Origin: Deltaproteobacteria bacterium | GTDB lineage: Bacteria > Myxococcota > Kuafuiibacteriia > Kuafuiibacteriales > Kuafuiibacteriaceae | DNA length: 64,000 bases | Direction: 5' to 3' | NCBI GenBank assembly: GCA_016703535.1 | Contig: JADJBV010000001.1 | Location: 5,818,001 to 5,882,000 of the forward strand | Program-made: the position numbers and the translations under genes | The notes under the pieces: model-generated | The model's database searches: none | What the model was told of the DNA's origin: nothing | Seen by the model: the letters and a program-made list of their open reading frames with translations, nothing else | Shown: positions 31,815 through 39,748 of the stretch, piece after piece | How the letters are laid out: each line of letters opens with the position of its first letter | Position numbering within the stretch: position 1 is the first letter of the stretch

Positions 31815-34294
31815 GCGGGTGGGTGGTGCACAAGTTCGGCGGGACCAGCGTGGCCAACCTGGAGCGGATCCAGCGGGTGGCGGCGATCCTCAGGGCCGAA
31901 CCGGGCGAAAACAAAGCGATCGTGGTGTCGGCCTTGGCCGGGGTCACCGATGCCCTCCACGAGTTGGCCGAACGAGCGGCAACGCGGGACGACAGCTACC
32001 TGCCCAAGCTACGGGGCCTCGAGGTCCGACACCTGGAGTTGTTGGAGCAGGCCCAGCTGGGCGCACACGGCGCGCGGCTGGCCGAGATGATCCGGGGCGA
32101 CGGTCGCGACCTGGCCGACATCTTGCGCGCGGTCTGGTTGGGGCGCGCCTGTTCGGAGGGGACCCTGGAGTTGATCGCGGGCTACGGCGAGTTGTGGTCC
32201 ACTCAAATTTTGCAAGCTGTCTTGCAACAGCTCGGCACCCCTACCGGCTACCTCGACGCCCGGGAGGTGCTGGTGATCGAACCGGCAGAGATCGGCGTCT
32301 CCATTGATTGGTCCACCTCCAAAGAGCGGCTCACCGCCGCGTTGGCCCCAAAAAAAGAGCGACTTTTGGTGATCCCTGGCTACGTGGCCAGCACCAAGGC
32401 CGGCGTGCCGACCACCCTTAAGCGCAACGGCAGCGACTACTCGGCCTCGATCTTTGGCGCTTTGCTCGAGGCCACGGCCATCACCATCTGGACCGACGTC
32501 GACGGCGTACTCAGCGCCGATCCTCGCCGGGTCCCCGAGGCTGTGGTCTTGGACGAACTCTCCTACGACGAGGCGATGGAGTTGGCGTACTTCGGCGCCA
32601 AGGTGGTGCACCCCAAAACCATGGCCCCGGCGGTCGACCGGCAGATCCCGATCTGGATCCGCAACACCTTCGCGCCCGAAAAACGCGGCACCCGGATCGG
32701 CCCGGCCCGGCCCCGGGGTGCCTCTTCGGTCCGCCAAGCCGTGAAGGGATTTTCGACCGTCGACGGCGTGGCCCTCCTCAACCTGGAGGGGACCGGCATG
32801 GTCGGTGTGCCCGGCGTCGCCCAGCGGCTCTTCGGCGCCCTGCGAGAGGTCGGCGTTTCGGTGATCATGATCTCTCAGGCCAGCTCCGAACACTCGATCT
32901 GCTTTGCGGTTCCGGAGAAGTCGGTGGAGCTGGCCCGGGCCACGGTGTTGCGGGCCTTCGCGGAGGAGCTGCGGGTCGGCCAAATCCAGCGGGTGGAATC
33001 CACCGAGGCCTGCAGCATCTTGGCGGCGGTCGGCGACGGCATGGTCGAGACTCGGGGTGTGGCCGCGACCTTCTTCGCCGCTTTGGCCAGAGCCGGCGTC
33101 AACGTGCGGGCCATCGCCCAAGGCAGCTCGGAGCGGAACATCTCGGTGGTGATCGATCGTGATCAATCGACCCGAGCCTTGAGGGCGGCTCACGCCGGCT
33201 TTTACCTCTCGGATCAGACCATCTCTTTGGGGATCATCGGCGCGGGTTTGGTCGGCGCCACGTTCTTGTCCCAACTGGAAGCTCAAGCCGAGACCTTGCG
33301 GCGAGAGTCCCGGGTCGATCTGCGGGTCCGCGGCATCCTCAACTCGAAGCGGATGTTGTTGGCCGAACCTTCGGTCGAGCTCGCCCGTTGGAAGGAGGGC
33401 TTTGCGGCCAGCCCAAGCGGCCCTGACCTCGATGCCTTCGAACAACACGTCCGCGCCGAACACCTGCCCCACGCGGCGATCGTCGATCTTTCGGCCGACG
33501 ACGGCCTGGCCGAACGGTACTCGGGCTGGTTGGCCCGGGGCATCCACGTGATCACGCCCAACAAACGAGCTGGCGCCGGTCCCCTGCTCCGCTACCAGGC
33601 CATCAAAGACGCGGCCAAGGCTCGGCGCACCCACTTCTACTACGAGGCGACCGTCGGCGCCGGCCTCCCAGTGATCTCCACGTTGCGCGACTTGATCCAG
33701 ACCGGCGACCGGGTCCTCCGGATCGAAGGCATCTTGTCCGGCACCATCTCCTATCTGTTCGGGGAGCTCGGACCAGGCCGACGGTTTTCAGAGATCGTCA
33801 CCGCGGCCAAAAAACTCGGCTACACCGAACCCGATCCAAGGGACGATCTGTCGGGCCGCGACGTCGCCCGCAAGTTGGTGATCTTGGCCCGAGAGATGGG
33901 CCGGACCATCGAACTCGACGAGGTGCGGGTGCAGAGCTTGGTTCCCAAAGAACTGGAGGGCCTGGGGAGCGCCGAAGAGTTTTTGGCGGAACTTCCGCGC
34001 TTCGATCAGTCGATGGAACAACGCCGCCAAGAAGCCGAAGAGGCCGGCGACGTCTTGCGTTACGTAGGCACCGTGGGCCCCGAAGGCCCGGCCACCGTCG
34101 AGCTCCGACCCTACCCGAAGGCCCACGCCTTCGCGCGAGTGGCGGCCGGCGACAACATCTTGGCCTTCACCACCACCCGCTACGCGACGCACCCGTTGAT
34201 CGTGCAAGGCCCCGGCGCCGGCCCCGAGGTCACCGCCGGCGGCGTCTTCGCCGATCTGCTCCGCCTGGCCGCCCACCTGGGCGCTCCGACCTAA
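31811..34294 (+). CDS. thrA: Bifunctional aspartokinase / homoserine dehydrogenase
   Basis: An 827-residue protein. Residues 1-290 are the aspartokinase (VVHKFGGTSVANLERIQ, then WTDVDGVLSADPRRVPEA). Residues about 310-460 hold paired ACT domains (ISQASSEHSICFAV; IAQGSSERNISVVID), the usual site of threonine feedback. Residues about 470-827 are homoserine dehydrogenase, with the NAD(P) motif GIIGAGLVGATFL and the catalytic region GTISYLFGELGPGRRFSEIV. Together they catalyse the first and third steps from aspartate to homoserine. It converges on thrC with only 2 bp between stops. It is preceded by a small overlapping ORF that may drive its translation. thrB is not in the window. Confidence 0.97.
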   Translation: MSGWVVHKFGGTSVANLERIQRVAAILRAEPGENKAIVVSALAGVTDALHELAERAATRDDSYLPKLRGLEVRHLELLEQAQLGAHGARLAEMIRGDGRDLADILRAVWLGRACSEGTLELIAGYGELWSTQILQAVLQQLGTPTGYLDAREVLVIEPAEIGVSIDWSTSKERLTAALAPKKERLLVIPGYVASTKAGVPTTLKRNGSDYSASIFGALLEATAITIWTDVDGVLSADPRRVPEAVVLDELSYDEAMELAYFGAKVVHPKTMAPAVDRQIPIWIRNTFAPEKRGTRIGPARPRGASSVRQAVKGFSTVDGVALLNLEGTGMVGVPGVAQRLFGALREVGVSVIMISQASSEHSICFAVPEKSVELARATVLRAFAEELRVGQIQRVESTEACSILAAVGDGMVETRGVAATFFAALARAGVNVRAIAQGSSERNISVVIDRDQSTRALRAAHAGFYLSDQTISLGIIGAGLVGATFLSQLEAQAETLRRESRVDLRVRGILNSKRMLLAEPSVELARWKEGFAASPSGPDLDAFEQHVRAEHLPHAAIVDLSADDGLAERYSGWLARGIHVITPNKRAGAGPLLRYQAIKDAAKARRTHFYYEATVGAGLPVISTLRDLIQTGDRVLRIEGILSGTISYLFGELGPGRRFSEIVTAAKKLGYTEPDPRDDLSGRDVARKLVILAREMGRTIELDEVRVQSLVPKELEGLGSAEEFLAELPRFDQSMEQRRQEAEEAGDVLRYVGTVGPEGPATVELRPYPKAHAFARVAAGDNILAFTTTRYATHPLIVQGPGAGPEVTAGGVFADLLRLAAHLGAPT
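32212..32225. repeat. GCAAG-N4-CTTGC palindrome, spacer CTGT
   Basis: Perfect arms extended to TTGCAAG/CTTGCAA inside thrA (peptide LQAVLQ). Confidence 0.6.
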
Positions 34295-34296
34295 GC

Positions 34297-35625
34297 TCAA
34301 GCTCCGAGGTGCTTCTCCAGAGCCCGGCGTACTTGATCCAGATCGGCGGGCAACTCGATGGGCGTGTTGGCCTGCCGCGAGGTCGCGTCGGCGAGTTGGC
34401 CGGTGTGGTAACTCTTCTTGAACTCGGTGAACTTCAGGCCGTGGGCGGTGCTGATCACCACCACCCGTTGCCCCGCTTGGATCTCGCCACGCCGGATCAA
34501 CTTTTCGGTGGCGGCCAAGGCGACTCCGGTGTGAGGGCAGTTGTACATGCCGGTGCGATCGGCCCGGGCCACGGCGTCGGCGAGTTCGTCTTCGGTCGCC
34601 TCTTCGACGACGCCGTTGGTGTGCTTCAAGATCCGGATGGCGCGGTCGATGCTGACAGGATCTCCGATCTGGATGGCGCTGGCGGCGGTGGCTTGAGCGG
34701 TGATCGGGCGATAGTCGGCGAAACCTCGTTGATAGGCTTGATAGAGGGGGTTGGCCCGGGCGGATTGGGCCACACAAAGACGGGGCAACCGGGAGATCAA
34801 CCCGAGGCGCTGCATCAAGAGCAGGCCTTTGCCCAAGGCGTAGACGTTCCCTAGGTTGCCGCCGGGGATCACGATCCAGTCGGGCACCTCCCAGTCGAAC
34901 TGCTGCACGATCTCGATGGCCACCGTCTTTTGCCCCTCGAGCCGCAGGCTGTTCATGGAGTTGGCCAAGTAGATGGAGCCATCTTCGGTCAAGGCCTGGA
35001 CGATCTTCATGCAGCCGTCGAAGTCGGTATCCAAGGAGAGGACCACCGCGCCGTTGGCCAAAGGTTGGAGAAGCTGGGCCACCGAAACCTTGTGGCGCGG
35101 GAGCAGGACCAAGGCCGGCAAGCCGGCGGCCGCACAATAGGCCGACAAGGCCGCTGAGGTGTCGCCGGTGCTGGCGCAGGCGATGGCCCGGATGGTCCGG
35201 CCGCGACGGATCATCTCTCGGACCTGGGAGACCAGGACCGTCATGCCCAGGTCTTTGAAAGAGCCGGTGTGAGAAGTGCCGCACTGCTTGATCCAAAGGT
35301 CAGGGACGCCCAGCGATTTGCCGTAACGTTCGGCCCACAAGAGGTTGCTGCCCCCTTCGGCGAAGCTGACGATGCTTTCGTCGCTGATGCCCGGCAGCAC
35401 CCACTCCCGCTTGCCCCAGACTCCCGAGCCGTAGGGCCACTGGGTCCGCATCCAACGCCGATCGAAGAGTTCCTTCCAGGTGTTGGCGCTCTGACGTGAG
35501 AGGGCCGCGACGTCGTGCTCCACGTCCAACAAGGCGCCGCACTTTTGGCAGCGGTAGACCACCTGATCGAGGGGGTATCGTTCGCCACAACCAGCGAAGC
35601 AGCGGTATTCGGCCAACTCGAACAT
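34297..35625 (-). CDS. thrC: Threonine synthase
   Basis: A 442-residue PLP enzyme converting O-phosphohomoserine to threonine. The N-terminus carries a four-Cys zinc-ribbon-like element (C9, C13, C26, C29), as in the class of threonine synthases related to plant and archaeal enzymes. The PLP lysine is K124 in GSFKDLGM. The phosphate-binding loop appears as PGGNLGNVYA. The tail from AHGLKFTEFKKSYH onward is typical for the family. It lies 19 bp after the upstream lipoprotein gene on the same strand, so the two may be co-transcribed. It ends 2 bp from thrA, the opposite orientation to a thrABC operon. Confidence 0.96.
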   Translation of the reverse strand: MFELAEYRCFAGCGERYPLDQVVYRCQKCGALLDVEHDVAALSRQSANTWKELFDRRWMRTQWPYGSGVWGKREWVLPGISDESIVSFAEGGSNLLWAERYGKSLGVPDLWIKQCGTSHTGSFKDLGMTVLVSQVREMIRRGRTIRAIACASTGDTSAALSAYCAAAGLPALVLLPRHKVSVAQLLQPLANGAVVLSLDTDFDGCMKIVQALTEDGSIYLANSMNSLRLEGQKTVAIEIVQQFDWEVPDWIVIPGGNLGNVYALGKGLLLMQRLGLISRLPRLCVAQSARANPLYQAYQRGFADYRPITAQATAASAIQIGDPVSIDRAIRILKHTNGVVEEATEDELADAVARADRTGMYNCPHTGVALAATEKLIRRGEIQAGQRVVVISTAHGLKFTEFKKSYHTGQLADATSRQANTPIELPADLDQVRRALEKHLGA

Positions 35626-35644
35626 GGGTCACCTTACCTCTGGC

Positions 35645-36634
35645 TCACTCGTCGATCGAGATCGCCCCCGGGGTCCCCTCGGGGATCGGCACCACCGGCC
35701 CCGGCGCGCCGTCCGGCTGAACCCGCACCATCCCCGCCTCGGCCACGCCCCAGAGCTCGCGCCAAGGCGGCAGATCAAACCCCACCACCCGCACCGGCAG
35801 GGTGCGCCGATCCTGCAGGCTGAGGAAACCGCGATCGTAGCGCCACAACTCCAGGCTCTGGCCATCCCGAACCACCCACCACTCGAGCAGGATCAAACTT
35901 TGGCTCGCGCCGTGTCGATAGGTCTCGGCCCGTAGCCCCACGAAGTTCCCGGCGCTGAAGCGGGTGGCGAAGCGGGTCTCGCCGGTCGAGACGTTGATCC
36001 CCTCGACCACCGGCAAGCCCCGGACGTTTTCGTAGAGAAGCAACAACAGATCCGAACTCGGCTGGTGGCCGAAGACGTAGTCCAAGGCCAAGAGGCGCCG
36101 GGCCTCCAGCAGCTCCCGTCGCCGAGGTGTATGACGCCGCAGCTCCTGCCCGGACCAATCGCGTTTGATCAAGACCACTCCCGGATCGGCCTCGAGCAAG
36201 ATCCAATAGCCATCTTTGTTCCGCCGATCGTGCCGGAGACCTCGAGCGATCCCCGGCAAGTTGGCTTGCGCCAGGCCCACGCCGCGGCGGCTGAAGGATC
36301 GCAAGTTGGCTTGCATGGCAGAAGCCACCAACACCGGCGCCGGGCCCCAGACGCGCTCCGGCTCCACCGGGACCGCCGCGTCTTCCGCGCTGGGTTCGGC
36401 ATCGTCCGCGGGCACTTGGCTGGGAGGCGCTTCTTCCAAGGCCGCCGGGGCATCGACCCCCGATGGGGCCTCATCCGCGACGATCTCGGATGCGTCGGCC
36501 CAAGAGATCTCGGGTTCCGCGGCGCCGTCGACGGCCACCGGGCCCGGCCGAGGCCCGACCTCCAAGGCTTCGACGCCGTCCACCGAGGTGCAGGCCACCA
36601 GGCCCGCGAGCCCGATCCACCTGGCCAGCCGCAC
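35645..36634 (-). CDS. Lipoprotein of unknown function upstream of thrC
   Basis: A 329-residue protein with a GTG start and a leader ending in lipobox GLVAC. An Ala/Pro/Glu/Asp-rich linker (residues about 25-100) precedes a beta-strand-rich domain that looks like a small propeller or repeat fold (GYWILLEADPGVVLIKRDWSG, LLLLLYENVRGLPVVEGIN, LILLEWWVVRDG). I recognise no family. It contains two GCAAG-N4-CTTGC palindromes 45 bp apart. The gene ends 19 bp before thrC, which may be incidental. Confidence 0.65.
   Translation of the reverse strand: MRLARWIGLAGLVACTSVDGVEALEVGPRPGPVAVDGAAEPEISWADASEIVADEAPSGVDAPAALEEAPPSQVPADDAEPSAEDAAVPVEPERVWGPAPVLVASAMQANLRSFSRRGVGLAQANLPGIARGLRHDRRNKDGYWILLEADPGVVLIKRDWSGQELRRHTPRRRELLEARRLLALDYVFGHQPSSDLLLLLYENVRGLPVVEGINVSTGETRFATRFSAGNFVGLRAETYRHGASQSLILLEWWVVRDGQSLELWRYDRGFLSLQDRRTLPVRVVGFDLPPWRELWGVAEAGMVRVQPDGAPGPVVPIPEGTPGAISIDE
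36256..36269. repeat. GCAAG-N4-CTTGC palindrome, spacer TTGG
   Basis: Perfect arms in the lipoprotein gene (minus-strand peptide AQANLP). Confidence 0.6.
36301..36314. repeat. GCAAG-N4-CTTGC palindrome, spacer TTGG
   Basis: Second copy in the same gene, 45 bp from the first and with an identical 14-mer (minus-strand peptide MQANLR). Confidence 0.6.
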
Positions 36635-36753
36635 CCGTCTGGCGTGTCAGAGTCCCGAGCCACGCGCAAGCCTGGGGCGAGCGCTTAGGAAACGAGGAAC
36701 CCAGGAACGGGCGATCGGGGCGCGGAACAATAGACGGCACCAGGTATTTCTGA

Positions 36754-36779
36754 CCCTTCCTGAATTCCTCCCTTCCTGA
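36754..36779. promoter_or_regulatory. 10-bp direct repeat in the divergent lipoprotein promoter region
   Basis: CCCTTCCTGA occurs twice (36754-36763 and 36770-36779), 16 bp apart start to start, in the 222-bp region between two divergent lipoprotein genes. Tandem identical sites at this spacing suggest a regulator bound side by side; the regulator is unknown. Confidence 0.4.
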
Positions 36780-36856
36780 GCGATTTAGGGATCCCGTCGG
36801 GAGTCGACTGGAGGTGGCCTTGGCTTTAGGCTCCGATCCGACGACGGGCTTTGGCG

Positions 36857-38233
36857 ATGGCGCGGCACCCCATCTCGCCTTCCAAGGCAAATGCAAGCCA
36901 GCTTGCAATCTTGAGTGGGTTGGCCACCTGTGGCCTCGTCGGATGCCAAGCCACCATCGCCCTGCCGGCCGCGCCCCTCGAAGCGACCGAGTCGGCGCTG
37001 CTCTTGTTGGAAGCGGGCGGACGGCCTCGGGCCTATGCCTTCGACGCTTTGCACCCCGCCGATTCGCTGAGCTTCGCGCCGCAAGTGAACCTGCGGCTCG
37101 GCGTCTACGCGGTGCCCCTGGCCGAGTTGGGCATCGCCCCGGGTGAGATCAACCTGGAAGACACGACCGCCCCGATCGCGCCCACGCCCATTTCAGAACG
37201 CACCCTGAGCGATCCCTACGATCGTTGGAGTGCGCCTCAAGCGGCCTCTCCGATCTGGGGTGAACTCAAGGTCCCGCGGATCACCGATGGCTGCTTGGAC
37301 TTGGAACGGGTCGTGCCGATGAGGCAACCGCTGCTGGATTCGGGAGCCCAAGGGCGTTGTTGGACCACCGGGCCTGAGCTGGACGGGACGATCTTCGGCA
37401 ACCCATTGGGCGTCTGGGAGGCGGATCGAGAGGGGGTCCGACGAATTTTCGGCGGCGCCATCACCTCCTCGACCGGGCCGACCGCCACCGCCACCTCGCC
37501 GCTCTTGGCGGGTCACGTCGGGCTCGACGATCAACTTTACCTCCTCCAAAAAGGTGGTCAGCTCTGGAGAGGCAAGGCCGGTCGCTCCTATCAGTCCCTC
37601 GGTTTTGTCCCGGGCAGCAGCACCGCAAGCACCGCCTGGATGGTGGGCTCGCGGAGCATCGGTCGCGTGCAACTTTACATCCTGGACGCCGACGGCGGCC
37701 TGTGGCGTTGGGAGGAGTCCAGCGGCTTCACCACCATCCTCACCCCCGGCGGTGGCCGACCGTTCGACCAGAACGGCGGTTTGGTGTGGTTGGGAGAAGA
37801 CGACGTCTTGGCCTTGGGGCCGATGAACGGAGAGGTGCTGCGGGTCCAGGACCTGGAGGTCACCGTCACCGAACTCCCCGGCACCACCACCCCCACCGCC
37901 CTTTACGCCACCTATCGGAGCGGCGTTTTGTTGGGTGACCTGGGGGGCCAGATCTACCGCTTCCGAGAAGGCCTCTGGGTGCCGATCGTGGGCGCACCCC
38001 GGGCCCGGGACATCTACGTGATCTTGGAGTTGGCCGACGGTTTGCTCTACGGTCCGGCGAGCGGTCAGCTGCGCTTCTTTTCGGAGGCTCGGCCCGAGTG
38101 CACCGGTGAGCTGCGCCTGGAGCGCACGCCTTTTGGTGGCATCTCCTATGAACGAAGCGCGGTGATCTTCTCTTCGAGCGGGATCTTCGGCGACGGTGGG
38201 CAAATCAGCATCACCCGGCTGACCCTGCCTTAA
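36857..38233 (+). CDS. Lipoprotein with propeller-like repeats
   Basis: A 458-residue protein from the ATG at 36857 (a TTG lies two codons upstream). The leader ends in CGLVGC. The mature region has repeated strand pairs with Gly-Asp turns (GHVGLDDQLYLLQKGGQLWRG; VQLYILDADGGLWRWEESS; YATYRSGVLLGDLGGQIYRF), consistent with a beta-propeller. No catalytic motif is visible. It is divergent from the thrC-linked lipoprotein and 48 bp upstream of the FHA sigma-54 regulator. A TAGGCT box (36827-36832) could be a -10. Confidence 0.7.
   Translation: MARHPISPSKANASQLAILSGLATCGLVGCQATIALPAAPLEATESALLLLEAGGRPRAYAFDALHPADSLSFAPQVNLRLGVYAVPLAELGIAPGEINLEDTTAPIAPTPISERTLSDPYDRWSAPQAASPIWGELKVPRITDGCLDLERVVPMRQPLLDSGAQGRCWTTGPELDGTIFGNPLGVWEADREGVRRIFGGAITSSTGPTATATSPLLAGHVGLDDQLYLLQKGGQLWRGKAGRSYQSLGFVPGSSTASTAWMVGSRSIGRVQLYILDADGGLWRWEESSGFTTILTPGGGRPFDQNGGLVWLGEDDVLALGPMNGEVLRVQDLEVTVTELPGTTTPTALYATYRSGVLLGDLGGQIYRFREGLWVPIVGAPRARDIYVILELADGLLYGPASGQLRFFSEARPECTGELRLERTPFGGISYERSAVIFSSSGIFGDGGQISITRLTLP
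36893..36906. repeat. GCAAG-N4-CTTGC palindrome, spacer CCAG
   Basis: Perfect arms in the signal-peptide region of the lipoprotein gene (peptide NASQLAI), read in a different codon phase from most copies. Confidence 0.6.
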
Positions 38234-38269
38234 ACCTCGAAGGCCTCGACTTTGAGGCCCAGGCCCTCC

Positions 38270-38275
38270 TATCGT
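38270..38275 (+). promoter_or_regulatory. TANNNT -10 box, leaderless spacing (FHA regulator)
   Basis: TATCGT, then 6 bases, then ATG at 38282. No ribosome-binding site is seen. Confidence 0.4.
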
Positions 38276-38281
38276 CCTGCC

Positions 38282-39631
38282 ATGGCCGAGGACGGCACCC
38301 GGACTCAACTGGCGCTCACGCCTCTGTCGCGTCCACGGCGGATGACGGTCCGCTCGTTGGAGCTGGAGATCACTCAAGGGACCGAGCCCAGCCGTCGGCA
38401 TGGGCCCTTGACCCCACCGATCCGCGTGGGTTCAGCAGAAGGGAACGAGGTGATCCTCACCGACCCGACCGTCTCGCGGTTTCACTTGAGCATCGAAGGT
38501 GATCCGCTGGGGCTGCGAGTGGTGGACGCGGGGAGCACCAACGGGAGTTTCCTCGGCGCGGTGCGGATCAAGGACGCCTACTGGCCCGAGGGCACTCCGC
38601 TCCGGCTCGGTCAGACCAGCCTCAGCTGGCGCGCCCACGGCGAAGATCAGCCGGTGGAGCTCAGCGCCGAACCACGCCTCGGCGCCTTGCTCGGTGACTC
38701 CGCGGTGATGCGGGCCTTGTTCTCGACGTTGCGGCGGCTGGCGGCAAGCCCCGTTGCGGTCCACCTGCAAGGTGAAACCGGCAGCGGCAAAGAGTTGGCG
38801 GCCCGAGCCCTGCACGAAGAGGGTCCACGCCGTGCGGGTCCCTTGGTGGTCTTCGACTGCGGCGCGGTGGCGCCCACCTTGATCGAAAGCGAACTTTTTG
38901 GTCACGAACGAGGGGCCTTCACCGGCGCGGAGACGGCCCGGGAGGGGGCTTTGGCCCGGGCCAACGGCGGCACCCTCTTCCTCGACGAGGTCGGCGAGTT
39001 GCCCTTGACCGTGCAACCCAAGTTGCTTCGCGCCTTGGAGAGCGGGCGCTATCGGACACTCGGCGGAGCGGTTGAGCAGCTGACCCAATTTCGACTGGTG
39101 TCGGCCACCCACCGGGACCTACGTCGCATGGTCAACGAAGGGACCTTCCGCGAGGACCTCTACTTCCGCTTGGCGGTTGTTCCCCTCAAGATTCCCCCGC
39201 TGCGGGAACGCCCCGAAGATCTGATCCTGCTGGCCCGCTTTTTCCTGCGGCAAGCCCTAGGGGTGGCCGAAGCGCCGCCGCTGTCGGAAGAGACCCAACG
39301 GGTCCTGACGGCCCGAGACTGGCCCGGCAACGTGCGGGAGCTGAAGAACGCCATCGAACGGGCGGTCGCGCTCGGTGAGCCAGAAGCGGTGGAATCCGGG
39401 CAGTTGCAAGACGCCTTGCGAACCCTCGAGCCCTTGGCGCGCCGCGGCGATCCGACCTCCTTGCCCCTCGAGGAGGCCAAACGGCGCTTCGAGCGAGAGT
39501 ACCTGGTGCGTCTGTTGGCCCGGCTCCCGGACAAAGTTCTGGCCGCCTCCGCCGCCGAACTCCACCCCAAGTCGCTGGAGCGGCTGATCCGACGACACCA
39601 GCTGAAGGGCGGAGCGGATGGTCCGACGTAG
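38282..39631 (+). CDS. FHA-domain sigma-54-dependent transcriptional activator
   Basis: A 449-residue protein from the ATG at 38282. Residues about 45-115 form an FHA phosphothreonine-binding domain (RVGSAEGNEVILTDPTVSRFH; VDAGSTNGSFL). Residues about 130-360 are the AAA+ sigma-54-contact module, with GETGSGKE, GAFTGA, GGTLFLDEVGEL and the RDWPGNVRELKNAIERAV region. The C-terminal helices (LPDKVLAASAAELHPKSLERLIRRH) are a weak DNA-binding region, not a typical Fis HTH. FHA input implies control by a Ser/Thr kinase, and one lies in this window, although no direct link is shown. Such FHA activators are abundant in myxobacteria. The target promoter is unknown. Confidence 0.93.
   Translation: MAEDGTRTQLALTPLSRPRRMTVRSLELEITQGTEPSRRHGPLTPPIRVGSAEGNEVILTDPTVSRFHLSIEGDPLGLRVVDAGSTNGSFLGAVRIKDAYWPEGTPLRLGQTSLSWRAHGEDQPVELSAEPRLGALLGDSAVMRALFSTLRRLAASPVAVHLQGETGSGKELAARALHEEGPRRAGPLVVFDCGAVAPTLIESELFGHERGAFTGAETAREGALARANGGTLFLDEVGELPLTVQPKLLRALESGRYRTLGGAVEQLTQFRLVSATHRDLRRMVNEGTFREDLYFRLAVVPLKIPPLRERPEDLILLARFFLRQALGVAEAPPLSEETQRVLTARDWPGNVRELKNAIERAVALGEPEAVESGQLQDALRTLEPLARRGDPTSLPLEEAKRRFEREYLVRLLARLPDKVLAASAAELHPKSLERLIRRHQLKGGADGPT
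39406..39419. repeat. GCAAG-N4-CTTGC palindrome, spacer ACGC
   Basis: Perfect arms in the FHA regulator gene (peptide LQDALR). Its spacer differs most from the other copies. Confidence 0.5.
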
Positions 39632-39748
39632 TCGTGTGTAGCCTGAGGCGCGGCGGTCCCAGGTGAAGCGGGGCTCACTTGAGACATCGGTGACACTCGC
39701 GCCAACGGCGGATATCAACGAGATCCGAGGCTGCGACATCTTGTCGGC

